A program made the translations under genes and the position numbers. From contig NC_080164.1 in assembly GCF_950295315.1 (NCBI RefSeq), positions 110,938,447 to 111,002,446 of the forward strand: a stretch of DNA of 64,000 nucleotides, written 5' to 3'. The notes beneath the pieces were generated by a model, which worked only from the letters and a program-made list of their open reading frames with translations, was not told the origin of the DNA and did not search any database. The DNA comes from Erinaceus europaeus (Eukaryota; Chordata; Mammalia; Eulipotyphla; Erinaceidae). This document shows positions 46,873-57,535 of this stretch, piece after piece; positions within the stretch are counted from its first letter, which is position 1, and every line of letters starts with the position of its first letter.

Positions 46873-46890
46873 TGGTGCTCAACGTGGGAC
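46873..46890 (+). other. ERV2 primer-binding site (tRNA-Lys-like)
   Basis: TGGTGCTCAACGTGGGAC begins two bases after the LTR. It differs at three positions from the tRNA-Lys1,2 PBS as I recall it. Confidence 0.8.
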
Positions 46891-46925
46891 CTAACCTGCA
46901 CATCCCCCAGATAAGTGAATCCATT

Positions 46926-47385
46926 ATGGGCTGCTTTTCCGACTGTGAAGAGGTTTCCAAAGGCCTCTGCCCTTTCTTCATGAGACTGTTTTTCTGTTTC
47001 TGGAACATTTCTCTCTGGGCCACACACTGCTTTCCGCCCGCCGCCCACCCACATGAACCAGCTCGCAGCTGCGTGGTGCGGGGCATTGGGTGCGGGCTCC
47101 CTCCACACTGCTCGGCCGCTGGGAGCATGGCAGCATACATGGCAGGCAGGGTTGCAGCCTATCCTGGCTGCCACTCTGGGGCACCTCAGCCTTTTCCTTC
47201 TGCACAGCTGGCCCGTCCGCCCTCCTGCTATGAAGTCTGGGCAGATCCCGGACCACCTGGACACCGCAGGCTCCCAGCTGGGACTGGGCCCCCTGGCTGA
47301 GATCCCCAGCTCGGCTCTGAAGGTAGAGAAGCTAGAATACGCTGAGATCCCTGCAGAGATTGCAACCTACAATTCCTGGAGCTGA
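46926..47385 (+). other. ERV2 internal GC-rich region with two overlapping open frames
   Basis: Frame 1 starts at ATG 46926 (MGCFSDCEEVSKG) and is open to 47300. Frame 2 is open from 47053 to 47385 and includes MKSGQIPDH and GLGPLAEIP near its end. ERV3 keeps frame 2 open over the same span, and ERV1 keeps its second half. The Gly at position 2 and Cys at position 3 of frame 1 would suit acylation, but the ATG lies only 35 nt after the PBS, too close for a normal gag leader. No family is recognised. GC richness alone lowers stop frequency here, so coding is unproven. Confidence 0.45.
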
Positions 47386-48259
47386 AGTTGCACAAGAAGC
47401 CACCGCCGGACAACGCACCCCCGAACAACTAGACAGTACAGATCTAAATTCGTGTTTAAAATGTCATGTCTTCGTAACAAAAGTTTTTCTCCTTGTGTAT
47501 TTGAAAACCATGTTTATGTGTGTGTTCAAATATGGGCAGGGTAGATAGCACAATGGTTATGCTAGTGATTCTCATGCCTGAGGCTTTTTTTTCCATGGTT
47601 CTCTGTTTACCTTTCCACATTTTATTGTTTAAACTTTAAACAACCTTAAAATCATACTAAAAAAGACTTCCAATTGTAATAAAGTTATCAATTGTGGTAA
47701 ACTTCTAACCTGCTACAAGCTTTGTTTCATAAGTAAGTTAATTGCAGCTGTCAAGTTCTCTACAGAAAAGTGGAATTCCAATGGCTGACCTTCCTCATTC
47801 AATAATTCACCCCCCAACCCCCTGCAATTCTTTGGTGGACATCTGCTTTAGGTTGGCATTTCTATCAGACTCACTGGTACATCTCTTGGACACTTTGAAC
47901 AAAACTAGCAGCTTCCCTTTATGCTGCTGGGTTTCTCAAAGACTGATGGGAGCCAGCTGCCATGGGACTCTATAGGCCATACCCCTCCCTTCTTACTAGG
48001 TAATGCCCAAAGAGGCAGGAAAGGCCTGTCATGGCAAAAATTTTAAAAAGCCCACAGAGGCAAGAAAGGTCCTTTAGCTTGATAAAGCCTTGCCCACAGA
48101 GGCAAGAAATGCCCCCCTCAGGCCTTCCCTTGGCAGCACAGTGGTTCTTGTTGCTCACTTACATGTTCCTCCATGTTTGTGCCAGTTTCTTTTTTGAAAA
48201 TGCCTGTATGATATAGGTTTCTGTTCACCCCACACTCCTGATACTATGGTCAATTAGTT

Positions 48260-48276
48260 AAAAAGAAAAGGGGCAA
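48260..48276 (+). other. ERV2 polypurine tract
   Basis: The purine-rich run AAAAAGAAAAGGGGCAA lies immediately before the 3' LTR. Confidence 0.8.
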
Positions 48277-48277
48277 T

Positions 48278-48568
48278 TGTTGGTATGCTTCATCTTGGTT
48301 TGATCTCACTCGCCACCCCCCCGGGGGGAGACTGTGGTTTAGTCTTTGCCTTTTCGTGCTTCTCCCTTTTCCCTGCCCCCTACCCTATGTACTTCCTGAG
48401 TTCCTGCCGCTGCCGCTGGAGAAAAAAGATGCAGGACAGATCTGTGTCGTGATTAGGTGTTGGACTGTATGCCTGCTCATGAATAAAGATAAAACTGCAT
48501 TCTCAGCTCAGCCATGTGTTTCTGGTCATCTGTTACCCTCCCATGAAGCCAGCCCGTCGGAAATGACA
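48278..48568 (+). repeat. ERV2 3' LTR (291 bp)
   Basis: It begins TGTTGGTATGC and ends AAATGACA at the right TSD. It is of the same type as the 5' LTR along its full length, unlike the ERV1 pair. Confidence 0.92.
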
Positions 48569-48574
48569 GGTAGG

Positions 48575-48956
48575 AATTTTACTTTTAATTACTTTTCCAA
48601 GGAAAAAATAATTGTCAATATGAAAAATGAACCTTGTTCATTATATATCAGGGCATGGTGATAAAAAAAAGCTGCTAACATAAAACTTCTACTCTGTAAA
48701 TATAATCATAAATACTGTATATGCACCATGGCAGAAAAATGTATGACTATAAGTATTTTCTGCAGGATGTGGAAGGAAGCATGTCTGGCTTTTAACTTCC
48801 AGAAATTGGATATGTAAACCACATGACGAAAACTAAAGGAGAGATAGAATGAATATTGTTCACTTGGTGATCCGATTGGGCCTTGTCTGATCCCAGATCC
48901 CTTTTAATGAAGAAGCTTAAATTCTCCTTAGAAGTGCAGATGTGGTACCAGGAGGA
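48575..48956. other. Unassigned DNA between ERV2 and ERV4
   Basis: No gene or repeat family is recognised. Confidence 0.4.
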
Positions 48957-49622
48957 TGCCAGGAAACTGTGAGGATATGGTAGATCCTGGCAGGGCTTGA
49001 CCTGAGGAGTGCATCTATCCTGTCAGTCTCTCTCTTTACCGAGAGGTTGAACAAGGAGGGACAGGAGTAACCCCAAAGGTTTCCCCCTTCTTATCAGACT
49101 CCCTGCCTCACAAAGCACCCTGAATTCCTGATACTATGCCCATTAGATAAAAAGAAAGGGGGAGATGTCGGGAAATTGTGAGTATGTGGTTGACCTTGGC
49201 AGGGCTTGACTTGAGGGGACATCCATTCTCTCGTATTATCAGACTTATTATCTACATAATCATTGTTTTGCCTGAAAGACCCCCATCCATTCCATTGCTT
49301 TGATCTATCTTCTTTCTTCCCTCAAGACCCTCCCTGCCTGCACGGTAGTATTAATTTTACCAGTTAAAACCTTCACAACAGTTGCTAAGGAAGTTCCTAC
49401 CTTTCAAGCCTGCTTTTGCCTTTCTCCACCCCTTTCCTAGCCATTTCCATTTCTGACTTGCCACTTCCACGTCTGCCCTTTAAAAGCTTTGGCTCTCTGA
49501 TCAATGAAGCATTGAATTGTCTTGCCACCACAAGTCTGTTACTGAGTCATTTCCCTCACATCGCTGAGTGAGTAGCAACCCAGGCTGACTCTGGTGGAGT
49601 TCTCTCCAACCCAGAGATTACA
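48957..49622 (+). mobile_element. ERV4: internally deleted LTR element
   Basis: About 85 bp of a 5' LTR start (TGCCAGGAAACTGTGAGG...) is followed directly by the 3' end of an internal region ('cctgatactatgcccattag', polypurine tract AAAAAGAAAGGGGGA at 49150-49164). A complete 457-bp LTR follows (49166-49622, TGTCGGG...ATTACA). The two LTR starts match through 'gcagggcttgac'. The deletion removed most of the 5' LTR and nearly all the interior. No TSD is evident. Confidence 0.8.
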
Positions 49623-49689
49623 TGACTGGGAAGAGGCACACCCTTGCTATCCAGGCAGGAGGATATCACCACCCATTACTGATATTGAA

Positions 49690-50235
49690 GACAGAATTGG
49701 TGCCCAAGGCAAGTAAGGTGAGCTTGCACCTAGTACCTAGAAAAGACAAAAACATACCTAAAGTAGACTTCTTAGCTTCTTCCCATATGAAGACCCTTAA
49801 TTTCATCTACTCTATTCATACCTTTAGGTTCCTGACTATTACACAATTTATCCTGCAATGCATCTTACTGTCTTTCAGCCACCAAGTTGTACACACTGAT
49901 GTACCATGATGGCACTCTGATTTTCCTGGGCAGATAACATCACCAATATGTCCCAGATCTTTACCTCTCCAGACCTCTACCCTACTAGGGAAAGAGAGAT
50001 GGACTGGGGGTACGGATCCACCTGTCCAGTAAAGAAGCAATTGCAGACCTTGCACCTTTTGCACCCCATAAAAATTTATGTCCATATACCCAGAGGGATA
50101 AAGAATAGGGAAGTTTCCAATGGAGAAGATAGGACATGAAACTCTGGTGGTGGGAGCTGTGTGGAATTGTATTGCTGTTATCTTACAGTCTTGTTAATCA
50201 TTATTAAATAACCAATATTTAAAAAAAAGAAAAAA
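49690..50235 (+). mobile_element. L1 3'-UTR tail (older subfamily), plus strand
   Basis: It is collinear with the second half of the element at 50880-51965 ('catacctaaagtagacttct', 'cctctccagacc', 'gggaaagagagatggactgg'). It ends 'aatcattattaaataacc' plus A-rich sequence. Confidence 0.8.
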
Positions 50236-50879
50236 AGGATATCTCTTGTAATCTTCAAAAAATACATCTGACTCAACCAATGCCTTGAAGGTAACCCAGT
50301 GAGATCCCTTTGAATCTTCTGACATCCAAAATGTAGGACAAAAAAATTGGGCAGTTTTGTGGTGATTAGTTACAGCATCCTAAACTGCCCAAAGTGCAGA
50401 GAAAGCTAAAGAGAAACTGATGACACACTGAAGCAGCAATTAGTAAGAGTTTATGGTGTAGGAATGAAAGGACAATTTGCAAAGCAAGAATACAGTGAGT
50501 TAAGCTTATTGCTATAAAAGCTTATATAGTAAGGAGGCAATTGCCATTTATTCTCCATAGAAATTGGTTATAATATTTTTTTAATTATAAGGAATTAAGG
50601 ACTCATATCGACCCTGATAAACAATTTGTGGACTTATAGTTTCTACAGTCATAGACATGAAAGGACCCATATCAAGTTAGTCTAGCAAAATACAGGAAAT
50701 CAAGCTTGCTTGGATGACTAAGCTGATTATGTATGCACAGGGAATTTTTAAGCAGGTCTTCATCTGTTTGTGATTTTAGACTGAGGATTATTAAAATGCT
50801 CTCTAATGGGAAAAGTTCACCCTACTGGAAATTGGGGTGGAAGGAGGTCTAAAATGAAAATCACTGTCTATCTATTTGA
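50236..50879. other. Unassigned AT-rich DNA
   Basis: No feature is recognised. Confidence 0.4.
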
Positions 50880-51965
50880 AATGAAACATAGTTAAACCTA
50901 AATGTCTGGCACAGGAGCCTGTGTAACCTTCAAGTCCCTGTCAGTCTGAGCTCCCAGTCCTTGGTCACAGCTGGTGACATTCTAGGCTGCACTCATTTAT
51001 ACTTTGCTCATATTTGGGAGTTACTCTCTGCCCTAATCAGCTTTCTAGTTCTATTCCAAATTCTGACACCATCTTCCTAGATAATACTTTTAGTTCATCT
51101 GCAAGTTAGCTGTCAGGCTCAGGCAAAAATTACTAAAGTTACAGGCCACATAGAACATACCTAAAGTAGACTTCCTAGCTTCATCCCTCATGAAGATCCC
51201 CTAATTTCATCTGCTCTACCCCACCTTTGGTTTCCTGTTTATTAAACAATTAGCCCTGCTTTATATCTTACTAGTTTTTAGCCACAAAGTTGCAGACCCC
51301 ACCATGGTGCCATCCCGACTTCTTTAGGCAGCCAAGCTCATCAATATGTCCTGGAATCTCACCTCCCCAGAGTCCTACACCACTAGGGAAAGATAGAAAC
51401 AGGCTGGGGTATGGATCACCTCACCAATGCCCGTGTCCAGAAGAGAAGAAATTACAGAAGCCAGACTTTTCACCTTTTGCACCCCATAAAGAATGTTGGT
51501 CCAGGGTGTCAGGCAGTTGCGCAGTGGTTAAGAACACATGACACAAAGCGCAAGGACCGGCTTAAGGATCCCTGTTTGAGCCCGGGCTCCCCACCTGCAG
51601 GGGAGTCACTTCACACAAGCAGTGAAGCAGGTCTGCAGGTGTCTGTCTTTCTCTTCCCTTCTCTGTCTTCCCCTCCTCTCTCCATTTCTCTCTGGCCTAT
51701 CCAATAACAACAACATCAATAACAACTACAACAGTAAAAAACAAGGGCAAAAAAAAAAAAAAAAGGAACACATAGATATTCAAAAGAAAAAGTTTTTTTT
51801 TTTTAAAAAAAGAATGTTGGTCTATGCTCCCAGAAGGATAAAGAATAGGGAAGCTTCTAATGGAGGCGATGGAACATGGAACTCTAATGGTGGGAACTCT
51901 GTGGAATTGTACCCCTCTTATCTTGCAATCTTGTTAATAAATATTAAATCACAAATAAAGATTCC
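50880..51965 (+). mobile_element. L1 3'-UTR (older subfamily), plus strand, split by a SINE
   Basis: About 0.78 kb of L1 3' UTR. The proximal part ('ccttcaagtccctgtcagtc') differs from L1-B and is related to 58260-58440. The distal part matches the common L1 tail. A type A SINE (51502-51808) lies within it, and the L1 sequence resumes after the SINE. Confidence 0.75.
51502..51808 (+). repeat. tRNA-derived SINE (type A) with 14-bp TSD
   Basis: This is a full-length copy flanked by AAAGAATGTTGGTC at 51488-51501 and 51809-51822, inserted into an L1 tail. The tail includes an A-run and a T-run. Confidence 0.93.
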
Positions 51966-52164
51966 CAAGTATCTGAGGGAATAAATGTTAAAAGTTATTA
52001 TTGTATAAAAATTGTGTACATGGGGAAAATATCTGCAATAGTTTGGGGAAGTGCTACATAGGTTCCAGTATATATGAACTCCCAAGATGACATTGAAATA
52101 ACAGATTATAGAGAGGTCAGAATGAAGAATCAGTCTCAGTAATGGTATGAAAACACATTTGAAA
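51966..52164. other. Unassigned DNA
   Basis: No feature is recognised. Confidence 0.35.
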
Positions 52165-52350
52165 GGGCCAGTTGGTGGGACACCCAGTTAGGCATACACA
52201 TTAGCATCCAAGTTCAAGTCTCTGTGTGTGGGGGTGGGGGGTGGTTATGAGATGTGAAGCGGGGCTGCAGGTGTCTCATACTTTCTTTTTTCCTATTTCT
52301 CTCACACCTTTCAATTTCTCTTTATTCTATAAAATGAAAGAAAAAAAATA
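52165..52350 (+). repeat. tRNA-derived SINE (type B)
   Basis: The head 'gccagttggtgggacaccca', a decayed box B, a GT-rich insertion in the body, a CT-rich part and an A-rich tail are visible. Confidence 0.7.
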
Positions 52351-52944
52351 AGAGTGAACCGGGAAGGGATTTATCAGAGAAGAAATGGAAGAAAACATAA
52401 GGTTAACATACTGAATTTCTAGAAGGGCTTGTGTGAGGGGAAAAAGGCAAGGAAAAGAAGTAGAAATAGATTAATAAGGTGTTAGAATGAAGTGAAGTGT
52501 GGAGCACTAATATACAAGGTTTGAAAATGATTATTACTACCTATCTAATTTCACTTTTTTCTATTAAGGGCATTTATAAGTAAATGAAAATTCTGTGAAA
52601 AGTTGTGGGGGCAGTATTGATAACTTCCTTACTATCTGTATGGAAACTTATTTGAGAAGTATCTAATTTCAGTTACTCAATTTCCACTATGAAACATTTT
52701 TATTTTCTCCTTGAGTGCCTGTGAAGAATGAAGTCAGACAAAAGTTGCATTTTTTTCAGTTGGTTACATGGTTTTGTCTCTATGCTCTCATTATCTGACA
52801 ATGTTAAACACACAGGTTAAAAAACTTGCAAATTTATTTTATTTTAGAATGTGAGAACAATTTAATGCTATAATAGGCTAAATGAAGCAATAGTAAAACC
52901 ACAGAACTCAGAAGCTAAGTTAAGACATGTGTTTAAAGTCACAA
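52351..52944. other. Unassigned AT-rich DNA
   Basis: No feature is recognised. Confidence 0.4.
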
Positions 52945-53050
52945 AGTGGGGAGCAGGGAGATAGCAAAGCAGGTTAAGCGCACATGGCGCAAAGCCTCTG
53001 GGAGTAGTGGATTCACAGTACAGGCACCAAACCCCAGCAATAACCCAGGA

Positions 53051-53082
<32 letters not shown>

Positions 53083-53085
53083 ATG
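52945..53085 (+). repeat. Short SINE with type A-like head and (AAAT)n tail
   Basis: The head 'aagcaggttaagcgcacatg' and 'gcgcaaagc' match type A. The body is replaced by 'ggattcacagtacaggcacc' and it ends in a perfect AAAT array (53054-53084). This is either a deleted copy or a variant family. Confidence 0.6.
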
Positions 53086-53124
53086 GCAGAATCACTTTTC
53101 CTAGCCAGGTGGATTCACTCAATT

Positions 53125-53990
53125 ATTGATTTATTTTTATTAGTGATTTACTATTGATTTATGAAATGATGAGAGGGTTATAATTCCATCCCATTTCCAC
53201 CATCAGAGTTCTGTGTCCCTGTTCCTTCCATTGGAAACTGCAGTAGTTCTCCTAAGGTTACAGATATAGTTTGACTATTATTTCTATAACTATCTATCTG
53301 TATTTTCCTATTTTTGCTATGGCTCTGCTTTCTCTTCTTCACCAAGTCACATCTATACCTATCACTACTTTCTAGCATCCTTTGTCTTCTTATATTCTCT
53401 CTACAGGTCCTGATGGAATTGGGTCTCATAGCCCTCTAGTCAGCTTCCCCTAATACTTCTCCCTCACTGTGAATATGAACCAAAATTCTCTAAGGGATTC
53501 AGAAAGTGGCAGGTCTGTTTTTTGCAACTGCTTTTCTGCAGGGCATGGGTGTTGGCAGGTGGATCCATATTCCCAGCCTGTTTCTATCTTTCCCTAGTGG
53601 GGTAGGGCTCTGGAGAGGGGAGGTTCCAGGACACACTGGTGGTTGTCTCCCAAGGGAACTCAGGATGGAATCATAGTGTCTACAACTTGGCGGCTGAAAA
53701 GCTGTAAGATACAAAGCATGAAAAAAAAGTTTAATAAATAGGAGCCAACAAGTAAATAAGAATAGAGATCTTAGGGTAGACAGAAGCTAGGAAGTCAATT
53801 TTGGGTATGTTCCTAAGGGTCCATGACTTTGGTAATCTTTGCTTAAGCTTGATAGCTAACATGGACAAGGACAAAAATAATACTGTCTGGAAAGGTTTGC
53901 TGACCAGTTTGCTTGTACATGACCAATGACTTCATGTTCTAATGCCAGAGTAGACACATCAGCCATACGGATTCTTGCACAGGAGTCCAA
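53125..53990 (-). mobile_element. L1 3'-UTR tail of a second lineage, minus strand
   Basis: The tail-proximal part is shared with 39780-40345 ('agttctcctaaggttacaga'). The middle is the common L1 block. The distal part (53740-53960, 'gggtatgttcctaagggtcc') relates to 17290-17400. This confirms an L1 subfamily distinct from L1-B. Confidence 0.7.
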
Positions 53991-54034
53991 AAATATTAAA
54001 AGTCTCATTATTAAGTAAACCATTTATGAAACTA

Positions 54035-54240
54035 GGAGGTGGCACCCCAGCAGAACACGTATATTATAGTGTGCAAAGACCCAGGTTCAAGGTCCTGATT
54101 CCCACCCTCACCGGGCCGGGGGGGAGAGGAAAAGGGGTTCATGAGTAGTAAAGCAGGACTGTAGGTGTCTCTTTCTCTCTCCCTCTCTATCTCATCCACT
54201 CTCAATTTCTCATTGCTTTTATCCAAAATAAATCTTTTAA
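54035..54240 (+). repeat. tRNA-derived SINE (type B), first of a tandem cluster
   Basis: The head, box B 'aggttcaaggtcct', a G-rich insertion in the body, a CT-rich part and the tail 'aaataaatcttttaaaaaag' are present. Its tail provides the target for the next SINE. Confidence 0.8.
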
Positions 54241-54254
54241 AAAAGAACAGCTTC

Positions 54255-54544
54255 GGGAGTTGGGCAGTAGCACAGTGGGTTACGCACACATGACACAAAG
54301 TGCAACGACCTCCTGTAAGGATCCCTGTTCAAGCCCCTGGCTCCCCACCTGCAAGGGAGTATCTTCACAGGTGGTGAAGCAGGTCTGCAGGTTTCTATAT
54401 CTCTCTCCCCCCTCTGTCTTCTCCTTCTCTCTCCATTTCTCTATGTCCTATCTAACAATGATGACATCAATAACAACAACAATAAAACAACAAGGGCAAC
54501 AAAAGGGAAAATAAATAAATAAATATTTTTTTAAATTCTTTAAA
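54255..54544 (+). repeat. tRNA-derived SINE (type A), second in the cluster
   Basis: A full-length copy starting 'gggagttgggcagtagcaca'. It is flanked by AGAACAGCTTC (54244-54254) and AAAATAGCTTC (54545-54555). Confidence 0.9.
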
Positions 54545-54555
54545 AAAATAGCTTC

Positions 54556-54841
54556 TGGGAGTTGGGCGTTAGAGCAGCGGGTTAAGCGCACATGGCGCAA
54601 AGTGCAAGGACTGGCATAAGGATTCAGGTTTGAGTCCCCAGCTCCCTACCTTCAGGGGATTCACTTCACAAGCTGTGAAGCAGGTCTGCAGGTGTCTTTC
54701 TCTCCCTCTCTCTGTCTTCCCCTCTTCTTTCCATTTCTCTCTGTCCTGTCTAACAACAACAATAATAACTACAACAACAATAAAAAACAACAAGGGCAAC
54801 AAAAGGCAAAATACATTTTAAAAAATAATAAAATTTAAAAA
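54556..54841 (+). repeat. tRNA-derived SINE (type A), third in the cluster
   Basis: A full-length copy starting 'gggagttgggcgttagagca'. It is flanked by AAAATAGCTTC (54545-54555) and AGAATAGCTTC (54842-54852), so it used the same target as its neighbour. Confidence 0.9.
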
Positions 54842-55054
54842 AGAATAGCTTCTTAGTAATAAATACATGACATATTCTTCTTAGATTCCTCTGAACCTAG
54901 AACAACCCTTTCTGTATATAATCATTTACTTGACATACACATCTGAATTTTCATTCTTGGGATATTGATAATATAGTGTAGTTGAAAATTACAAAGCATT
55001 AGAAAACAGATTATGACCATATAAAGAACTGTATTTAAGGTGTTTACCACATGC

Positions 55055-55275
55055 CTATGTCCATGCCCTTCAGAGAAGCAATTACAGAAGCCAGACCTCC
55101 CACCTTCTGCACCCCGTAAAGAGTTTTGGACTATACTCCCAGAGAGGGATAAAGAATAGGGAAGTTTCCAACAGAGGGGGTTGGATAGGGAATATGGTGG
55201 TGGAAATTGTGTGGACATGTACCCTTGTTATTTTATAATCTTGTTAATAATTATTAAATCACTAAAAAAAGAATG
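55055..55275 (+). mobile_element. Short L1 3' end, plus strand
   Basis: It runs from 'catgcccttcagagaagcaa' to 'taataattattaaatcacta' plus A-rich sequence. It is 5'-truncated and of the older tail type. Confidence 0.82.
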
Positions 55276-55292
55276 ATGAACTAGTTCACTTT

Positions 55293-55577
55293 TTAATTTT
55301 TTTTATTTTCCCTTTTCTTTTCCTTTTTTTAAATTATTGCTGTAGTTATTATTGTTGTTGTTATCATCGTTATTGGATAGGACAAAGAGAAATGGAGAGA
55401 GGAGGGGAAAAGACAGAGAGGAGGAGAGAAAGATAGACACCTGCAGACCTGCTTCACCGCCTGTGAAGCGACTCCCTTGCAGGTGGGGAACCCAGGCCTC
55501 GAACCGGGACCCTTACGCTGGTCCTTGCACTTCATACCAGGTGCACTTAATCTGCTGTACTACTGCCCGACTCCCAG
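55293..55577 (-). repeat. tRNA-derived SINE (type A) with 13-bp TSD
   Basis: A full-length reverse copy flanked by ACTAGTTCACTTT at 55280-55292 and 55578-55590. The tRNA-like head with box B ('cctcgaaccggg') is well preserved and CpG-rich, so it is one of the younger copies here. Confidence 0.95.
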
Positions 55578-55590
55578 ACTAGTTCACTTT

Positions 55591-55817
55591 AATCAATATC
55601 ACTATCCATTTTTTTTCCTGTTCAGAAACAAAGGAGAGGGAGAGAACTGCGTCCCACTTTTGTAGCAGTAACTGTCCTTATAAACATTCAGGTTTATCAG
55701 TCTTTAGGACTAGTGTCAAGATTCTTCCTAGCAGGTTCATTTCATTGATTTTACATGTAATAATAAATAATAATAACAAATAATAATAAAGCATGAGAAG
55801 AGGCAGTGACCAAGGGT
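55591..55817. other. Unassigned DNA
   Basis: AT-rich, with an AATAATAAT run near 55770. No feature is recognised. Confidence 0.4.
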
Positions 55818-55836
55818 TAAGTGTGTACATTTTAAA

Positions 55837-55981
55837 GATTTTATTTATTTATTAATGAGAAAGATAGGAAAGAGAAATAACCAGACATCACTCTGGTACA
55901 TGTGCTGCCACCAATTGAACGCAGGACCTTATACTTGAGAGTCTATTGCCTTAGCCTCTGCGCAACTTCCCAGACCACACC
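55837..55981 (-). repeat. tRNA-derived SINE (type C) with perfect 19-bp TSD
   Basis: A complete reverse copy between identical 19-bp repeats at 55818-55836 and 55982-56000. Its ends define this SINE family: it is about 145 bp, with a tRNA-like head at the right and an ATTTATTTATTAATGAGA tail region at the left. Confidence 0.93.
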
Positions 55982-56024
55982 TAAGTGTGTACATTTTAAA
56001 AATAAATTTCTCTCTTTTTTTCTT

Positions 56025-56308
56025 AGTTTTTTATTTATTTTCCCTTTTGTTGCTCTTGTTTTTTTATTATTGTAGTTATTGTTGTTGTTATTGATGTCAT
56101 TGTTGTTGGATAGGACAGAGAGAAATGGAGATAGGAGGGGAAGACAGAGAGCGGGAGAAAAAAATAGACACCCGCAGACCTGATTCACCACCTGTGAAGT
56201 GTCTCTTCTACAGGTGGGGAGCTGGGGTCTTGAACCAGGATCCTTACACTAGTCCTTGCACTTCACCCCGTGCACTTGACCCACTGTGCTACTGCCCCAA
56301 CTCCCTAA
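56025..56308 (-). repeat. tRNA-derived SINE (type A)
   Basis: A full-length reverse copy: T-rich tail, GTTGTTGTTATTGATG block, GA-rich part, body and head ('cactgtgctactgcccca'). It lies 24 bp from the end of the type C SINE's right-hand TSD copy. Confidence 0.9.
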
Positions 56309-57228
56309 AAATACATTCTCTACCTAGATGTCTACAGCAAGGTTGCCATGGAGACTGATAAAGCAGCTGCCTCACTTGTTGATTCTCTGTGTGTCTTATC
56401 TTCCATTCCCCTCTTCTCAGGCTTAGGTAAGATACTGAAGAGATTGGATGTTAAATTTTCATCTCTCTTTCTATGAAATCTATTTCCTCCTCCTCATAGA
56501 TTTTCAAGTTAGAAGAGAAAAAGCTTTACTCCTAATTTCAGAGTGCTTTCTGGGGTAAGATACTTTCTTTTTGGTGACACAAGTCCACTTCATGTGTGTC
56601 GCAAAATTGTCCCAAGTTTGAGGGAAATACTCCTCCTAATATGTCCAATGTATCAGTGGCTGAGATGACATGAAAGCAATATCCTTGCTTTCAAACCAGT
56701 TGCCCAGAGTGGAACATATGGCATCCCAATCAGTTAAGATTCTCATGGCCTGAGTCTGAACAAGCATACTCAAGAAAACATGTCCTTTTGTTCAGCCAAA
56801 GAGCAAGCCTTATAAAAGTATTAATATTTTTTAAATTTTTTATTATTATCTTTGATTATTCCATGGGTGGATACAGTCATAAATCAAAAGGCAGTGAGAG
56901 ATTCAGATATCTTTGGTAAGACAATATTATAGATTGTGAAATGATTCCTGAGCTCAGAGATCTTTGGCATCAAGGAAATAAAAGGAATAGTCTGTGCTGT
57001 GTGTCCTGTCTCTCAAGCAAGCAATGCCCCCCCACCCCCAGGATAGCTATGTATATGTGATTTTCCAGCTTAGAAAGTTATCAATTTATATCTCTCTGGA
57101 GAGTGAGAAAGTTAACCATGCTGAGAAAGATCTTCCCAGGAGAGGAAATCCTATAAGGAAATTAAAGCCACATGGAGTTTTCAGACTCTTCAGGGGAAAA
57201 GAAGGAAGCTAATATTAGAATAACAGAC
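56309..57228. other. Unassigned DNA
   Basis: No repeat or gene is recognised. The 72-codon frame at 56994-57212 has no motif. Confidence 0.4.
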
Positions 57229-57283
57229 TATATACATATATATATATATATACATATATATATAATTATATATATATATAATT
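57229..57283. repeat. (TA)n-rich microsatellite
   Basis: TA units with TACATA interruptions. Confidence 0.9.
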
Positions 57284-57285
57284 TT

Positions 57286-57535
57286 AAAATATCTTTATTA
57301 TTGGATAGGGATAGAGATAAATTGAGAGGGGAGAAGGAGATAGATACATAGATAGATAGATAGATAGATACATACATACATACATACATACATACATACA
57401 TACATAGAGGCACCAACAGCACTGTTTCACCACTCACAAAGCTTTCGCCCTGCAGGTGGGGACCAGAGGCTTGAACCCACTCTCTTGTGCATTGTAACAT
57501 GTGCACTCAATCAGGTGTTCCACCACCTGGCCTAT
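57286..57535 (-). repeat. tRNA-derived SINE (type B) with expanded tetranucleotides
   Basis: A reverse copy whose GA-rich region holds a TAGA then TACA array (57341-57407). The body ('gcaggtggggaccagaggct') and head ('gtaacatgtgcactcaatca') follow. The array has grown inside the SINE. Confidence 0.88.
57341..57407. repeat. (TAGA)n(TACA)n compound microsatellite
   Basis: About seven TAGA-type and nine TACA units within a SINE. The reverse-strand Tyr-Val-Cys-Met frame is an artefact. Confidence 0.95.

Larger units (their letters stand above)
46583..48568 (+). mobile_element. ERV2: non-autonomous LTR retrotransposon, both ends intact
   Basis: Two LTRs of about 290 bp flank a 1.41-kb interior. 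The 6-bp TSD is GGTAGG (46577-46582 and 48569-48574). By eye the LTRs differ at about 17 positions outside a C-run, roughly 6%, so the insertion is old. The interior lacks gag, pro, pol and env. It shares the GC-rich block and the 3' region with ERV1 and ERV3, but lacks about 300 bp near 47520 that the others keep. Confidence 0.93.
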
